Shown one piece after another: positions 61,287 to 64,000 of a stretch of DNA of 64,000 nucleotides. Numbering within the stretch: the stretch's first letter is position 1; the number at the start of each line of letters is the position of its first letter. The stretch covers positions 1-64,000 of the forward strand of contig CAWJEE010000014.1 in assembly GCA_963841815.1 (NCBI GenBank), in the 5' to 3' direction. The notes under the pieces were generated by a model. That model was not told where the DNA came from. It did not search any database and saw nothing but the letters and a program-made list of their open reading frames with translations. Source of the stretch: JAOUJD01 sp963841815. GTDB taxonomy: Bacteria; Pseudomonadota; Gammaproteobacteria; Burkholderiales; Burkholderiaceae_F. The position numbers and the translations under genes were made by a program.

Positions 61287-61807
61287 GCGATGCCGCCGGG
61301 ACCATCGAGCGCCTCGCCGAGCGACTGGGCGCCGGCCTGCGCGCGCAGCACCTGACGGTGGCGACGGCCGAGTCGTGCACGGCCGGCGGCCTCGGGTACG
61401 CGGTGACCATGGTCCCCGGGTCGAGCCAGTGGTACGACCGCGGCTTCATCACGTACTCGAACGAGTCGAAGATGCAGGTGCTCGGAGTGTCGGCCGCCTA
61501 CCTGCGCGACTTCGGCGCGGTGAGCGAGCCGGTCGCGCGCGCGATGGCGATCGGCGCGCTGTCGCAGAGCGCGGCGCAGGTCGCTGTGGCGGTCACGGGC
61601 ATCGCCGGGCCGGACGGCGGCACGCCGGACAAGCCCGTGGGCACAGTCTGTTTCGCGTGGGCGATCCGGCGCGATCCCGGAAGCGCGCCGTGGGTGAAGA
61701 CGGCCACGCATCGCTTCGACGGCAACCGCGCGGCGGTGCGCACGCACACGATCATCGCGGGACTGCAGACGCTCGTGGAACTGCTGAAGCAACGACAGGA
61801 CGTGTAG
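61283..61807 (+). CDS. pncC: nicotinamide-nucleotide amidohydrolase (CinA C-terminal type)
   Basis: A 174-residue PncC enzyme that deamidates nicotinamide mononucleotide to nicotinate mononucleotide in pyridine-nucleotide recycling. It has the CinA-C hallmarks: VATAESCTAGGLGYAVTMVPGSSQWYDRGFITYSNESKMQVLGV, with the catalytic Ser in AESCTAG, and AVTGIAGPDGGTPDKPVGTVCFAW. There is no N-terminal CinA molybdopterin-binding-like domain. It is the last gene of the ribBX to pncC run. Confidence 0.94.
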   Translation: MSDAAGTIERLAERLGAGLRAQHLTVATAESCTAGGLGYAVTMVPGSSQWYDRGFITYSNESKMQVLGVSAAYLRDFGAVSEPVARAMAIGALSQSAAQVAVAVTGIAGPDGGTPDKPVGTVCFAWAIRRDPGSAPWVKTATHRFDGNRAAVRTHTIIAGLQTLVELLKQRQDV

Positions 61808-61843
61808 CTCGTAGCGCGCGGGCGCGCCTGAGAGTCGCATTCG

Positions 61844-62743
61844 ATGAACACTCCCCTCTTCGACGAACGGTTCCGCCTCGAACGGCGGACGGCCAACGGC
61901 ATCGAGCTCGCCGTGCGTCACGGCGGCGAAGGTCCGCCGCTGTTGCTGCTGCACGGCTTTCCGCAGACGCACGCGATCTGGCATCGCGTGGCGCCGCGGC
62001 TCGCGGGGCACTACACGCTCGTGATGCCGGACCTGCGCGGGTACGGCGAAAGCACGAAGCCGCCGAGCGACGCCGCGCACGAGCCGTACAGCAAGCGCGT
62101 GATGGGCCGCGACATGGTGGAACTGATGCGCTCGCTCGGCCACGAGCGCTTCTTCCTCTGCGGTCACGACCGCGGTGGCCGCGTGTCGCACCGGCTGGCC
62201 GTCGATCATCCGACGGCCGTGGCGAAGCTGATGGTCCTCGACATCTCGCCGACGTCCACCATGTACGAGCGAACGAACATGCAGTTCGCGACGCTCTACT
62301 ACCACTGGTTCTTCCTGATCCAGCCGGAGCCCCTGCCGGAGACACTGATCGGCGCCGACCCGGTGTTCTACCTGCGGCGAAAGCTCGACCCGTGGGGCCT
62401 GAGTGGCACGAGCTTCTTCGATCCGCGCGCGCTCGCGGAGTACGAGCGCTGCTTCACGCCGGACGCGATCCACGCGATGTGCGAAGACTACCGCGCGGCA
62501 GCGTCGATCGACCTCGAGCACGACCGCGCCGACGGCGCGCTCCGCGTCGAATGCCCGGTGCACGCCCTGTGGGGCGAACGTGGCGTGGTCAACAAGCTCT
62601 ATACGCCCGTCGCCGACTGGCAGGCGAAGGCGCGCGGTCCGGTGACCGGCACGACGACGCCGAGCGGCCATTACATCCCCGAGGAAGCGCCGGACGTGCT
62701 GTTCGAGCACATGCGCGCGTTCTTCGGCGACGCGCTGCCATGA
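61844..62743 (+). CDS. alpha/beta hydrolase, fluoroacetate (haloacetate) dehalogenase-like
   Basis: A 299-residue hydrolase closely patterned on FAcD enzymes. HGFPQTHAIWHRVAP and MPDLRGYGES precede GHDRGGRVSHR, where Asp109 is the nucleophile and Arg110/Arg113 fit the carboxylate clamp. Asp133 and His276 complete the triad (VLDISPTS; SGHYIPEEAP). The residues that hold fluoride in the characterised Rhodopseudomonas enzyme (His155, Trp156, Tyr219) correspond here to His154, Trp155 (YYHWFF) and Tyr216 (MCEDYR), and Trp184 is also kept. C-F or C-Cl cleavage of haloacetates is therefore plausible but untested. The following TPR gene overlaps its stop by four bases. Confidence 0.82.
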   Translation: MNTPLFDERFRLERRTANGIELAVRHGGEGPPLLLLHGFPQTHAIWHRVAPRLAGHYTLVMPDLRGYGESTKPPSDAAHEPYSKRVMGRDMVELMRSLGHERFFLCGHDRGGRVSHRLAVDHPTAVAKLMVLDISPTSTMYERTNMQFATLYYHWFFLIQPEPLPETLIGADPVFYLRRKLDPWGLSGTSFFDPRALAEYERCFTPDAIHAMCEDYRAAASIDLEHDRADGALRVECPVHALWGERGVVNKLYTPVADWQAKARGPVTGTTTPSGHYIPEEAPDVLFEHMRAFFGDALP

Positions 62744-64000
62744 TGCGGCGGGTCCTCGTCGCGCTGGCGGCCCTCCTGTGCGCGGGCGCCGCGCTCGCGA
62801 AGCCCGAGGGCGCCCGCGCCGTCTGCCTGAACGACGCGGGCGCATTGCCGGCCGCGGAGGCGCGGCTGCTGGCGATCGGCTCGTACAAGGCACCGCGCGT
62901 GTCGGCCGATGATCGCGCGCAGAAGCTCTTCGAGCAGGGCATGGTCTTCGGCCTCGGCTTCAACTTCGCCGAAGCGGTGCGTTCGTTCCGCGCCGCCACG
63001 CTGGCCGACCTCGACTGCGCCATGTGCCGGTGGGGCATCGCGTGGGCACTGGGACCGAGCGTCAATCACGACATGAAGCGCGAGGACGTCCCGGTCGCGA
63101 TCGACGCGATCGTGCAGGCGCGGGCGTATGCGCCGGACCTGGCTTCGCGCGACCGCGCGCTGATCGAAGCGCTCGCGCTGCGCTACAGCGACGACCCGAA
63201 GGCGGACGGCGACAAGCTGGCGCGTGAGTACGCGGATGTCATGCGCAGGCTCGCGGCGCGCTATCCGGACGATGCGGACATCGCCGTGCTGGCCGCCGAA
63301 GCGATCATGAACGCGCACCCGTACGACTACTGGCGCCCCGGCGGATCGCCGCAGCCGTGGACACCCGAAGTCGTGGCGCTTCTGGACCGCGCGACGAGGC
63401 TCGCGCCGGACCATCCCGGCGCGCATCACTACCGGATCCACCTGTACGAGGCGTCTGCCACGCCCGAAAGGGCGCTCGCCTCCGCCGATCGCATCGGCGC
63501 GCTCGCGCCGGCGGTCGGCCACCTCGTGCACATGCCGTCGCACATCTACCTGCGTCTCGGTCGCTATCACGATGCCGTCCTGGCGAACCGGGCTGCCGTC
63601 GAGTCGGACCGCGAGTACCTCGCGGCGGTGAAGGCCAATCCCACCTACGCCGCGGACTACGTTCCGCACAACGTCCACTTCCTTTGGGCGTCGGCGCTGT
63701 GGAGCGGCGAGAGCCAGGCGGCCATGAAGGCGGCCGAGGACCTCGCCCGCGCCGCGGATCGGTTGCCGCAGGAGGTCAGCCGGCTCGGCACGCGCCAGCA
63801 TTTCCAGGCCGCGCCGTGGCTGACGCTCGTGCGCTACCGGCAGTGGGACGCGCTGCTCGCGCGCCAGCCGCCGCGCCCGTTGGATGCTCCGCACTTCGCC
63901 GGCCTGGTCCACTTCGCGCGCGGCATGGCGTACGCCGCCACGGGCGACCTGGAAGCGGCGCGCGCACAGGCCGAGGGACTGCGCGTGATGGAGCGTCGCA
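62740..64000 (+). CDS. exported TPR-like protein, 3' end outside the window
   Basis: The frame from ATG 62740 (ATGATG, overlapping the dehalogenase TGA) stays open to the last base, giving at least 420 residues. The signal peptide is MMRRVLVALAALLCAGAALA. Cys residues at NDAG-side CLN and LDCAMCRWG may pair. Helical repeats follow (AQKLFEQGMVFGLGFNFAEAVRSFRAATLADLDCAMCRWGIAWALGP), and the His-rich motifs HHYRIHLYEASATPERALASADRIGALAP and HLVHMPSHIYLRLGRYHDAVLANRAAVESDREY recur in a periplasmic TPR family of unknown function. The coupling to the dehalogenase gene is notable. Confidence 0.82.
   Translation, partial: MMRRVLVALAALLCAGAALAKPEGARAVCLNDAGALPAAEARLLAIGSYKAPRVSADDRAQKLFEQGMVFGLGFNFAEAVRSFRAATLADLDCAMCRWGIAWALGPSVNHDMKREDVPVAIDAIVQARAYAPDLASRDRALIEALALRYSDDPKADGDKLAREYADVMRRLAARYPDDADIAVLAAEAIMNAHPYDYWRPGGSPQPWTPEVVALLDRATRLAPDHPGAHHYRIHLYEASATPERALASADRIGALAPAVGHLVHMPSHIYLRLGRYHDAVLANRAAVESDREYLAAVKANPTYAADYVPHNVHFLWASALWSGESQAAMKAAEDLARAADRLPQEVSRLGTRQHFQAAPWLTLVRYRQWDALLARQPPRPLDAPHFAGLVHFARGMAYAATGDLEAARAQAEGLRVMERR

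Overview
The window is GC-rich chromosomal DNA with tightly packed genes. It looks like a betaproteobacterium, most likely of the order Burkholderiales. The evidence is two general porins of the Gram-negative porin type, an orphan Bug-type tricarboxylate-binding protein, a short Coq7, the pairing of a bactofilin with ErpA, and the frequent -10 hexamer TAGAAT in front of housekeeping genes. I see no prophage, transposon, CRISPR array, rRNA or tRNA gene. Most of the window is core genome with small accessory clusters.

Layout: 1-9.4 kb holds catabolic and acyl-activating enzymes (M20 amidohydrolase, ArgE, molybdopterin oxidoreductase, PaaK-like ligase, lipoprotein peptidase, FadD). 9.5-13 kb holds small unknown proteins, a membrane protein, a nucleotidyltransferase and a Bug protein. 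13-16 kb is glpK-glpD, followed by two porins on the opposite strand (16-18.8 kb). 18.9-27.1 kb is core: coq7, an OsmC protein, rplM-rpsI, a bactofilin cluster with erpA, anmK with an M23 peptidase, and tyrS. 27.3-33.3 kb carries a compact operon of unknown purpose: a PhaC-like DUF3141 protein, a phosphotransacylase, an acyl kinase and a FabI. 33.3-36 kb has a BASS transporter, an unusual Rieske-like protein and an AraC regulator. 36-42.9 kb is an envelope cluster (DUF3302, HlyD, NodT-type channel, glycine zipper, DUF3300, DUF2950, a duplicated-domain exported protein). 43-53.4 kb mixes dtd, PEBP, phosphatase, MgtC/DUF4010, glyA behind a ZTP riboswitch, nrdR, hsp20, a patatin-type autotransporter, an outer-membrane protein and a split-Soret-like cytochrome. 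53.6-61.8 kb is the riboflavin and translation block ribD-ribE-...-ribBX-ribH-nusB-thiL-pgpA-pncC. A fluoroacetate-dehalogenase-like hydrolase and a truncated TPR protein end the window.

Sequence quality matters. fadD, glpK, glyA and the DUF3300 gene each carry one frameshift. Both porins and the beta-barrel half of the patatin gene carry many. Because glyA is a core housekeeping gene and all fragments are otherwise intact, most of these are probably base-calling or assembly errors, but their clustering in outer-membrane genes is itself worth checking.

The most interesting unexplained signals are: (1) a three-hairpin small-RNA candidate with three CCTCC anti-Shine-Dalgarno motifs before rplM; (2) a short terminated leader with four TCGGAAGA repeats before tyrS; (3) a near-identical 21-bp element upstream of both the DUF3141 operon and the DUF3302 operon, with an AraC regulator gene between them; (4) the DUF3141-phosphotransacylase-kinase-FabI operon itself; (5) a Rieske-like protein whose histidine ligands are replaced by Arg and Cys.
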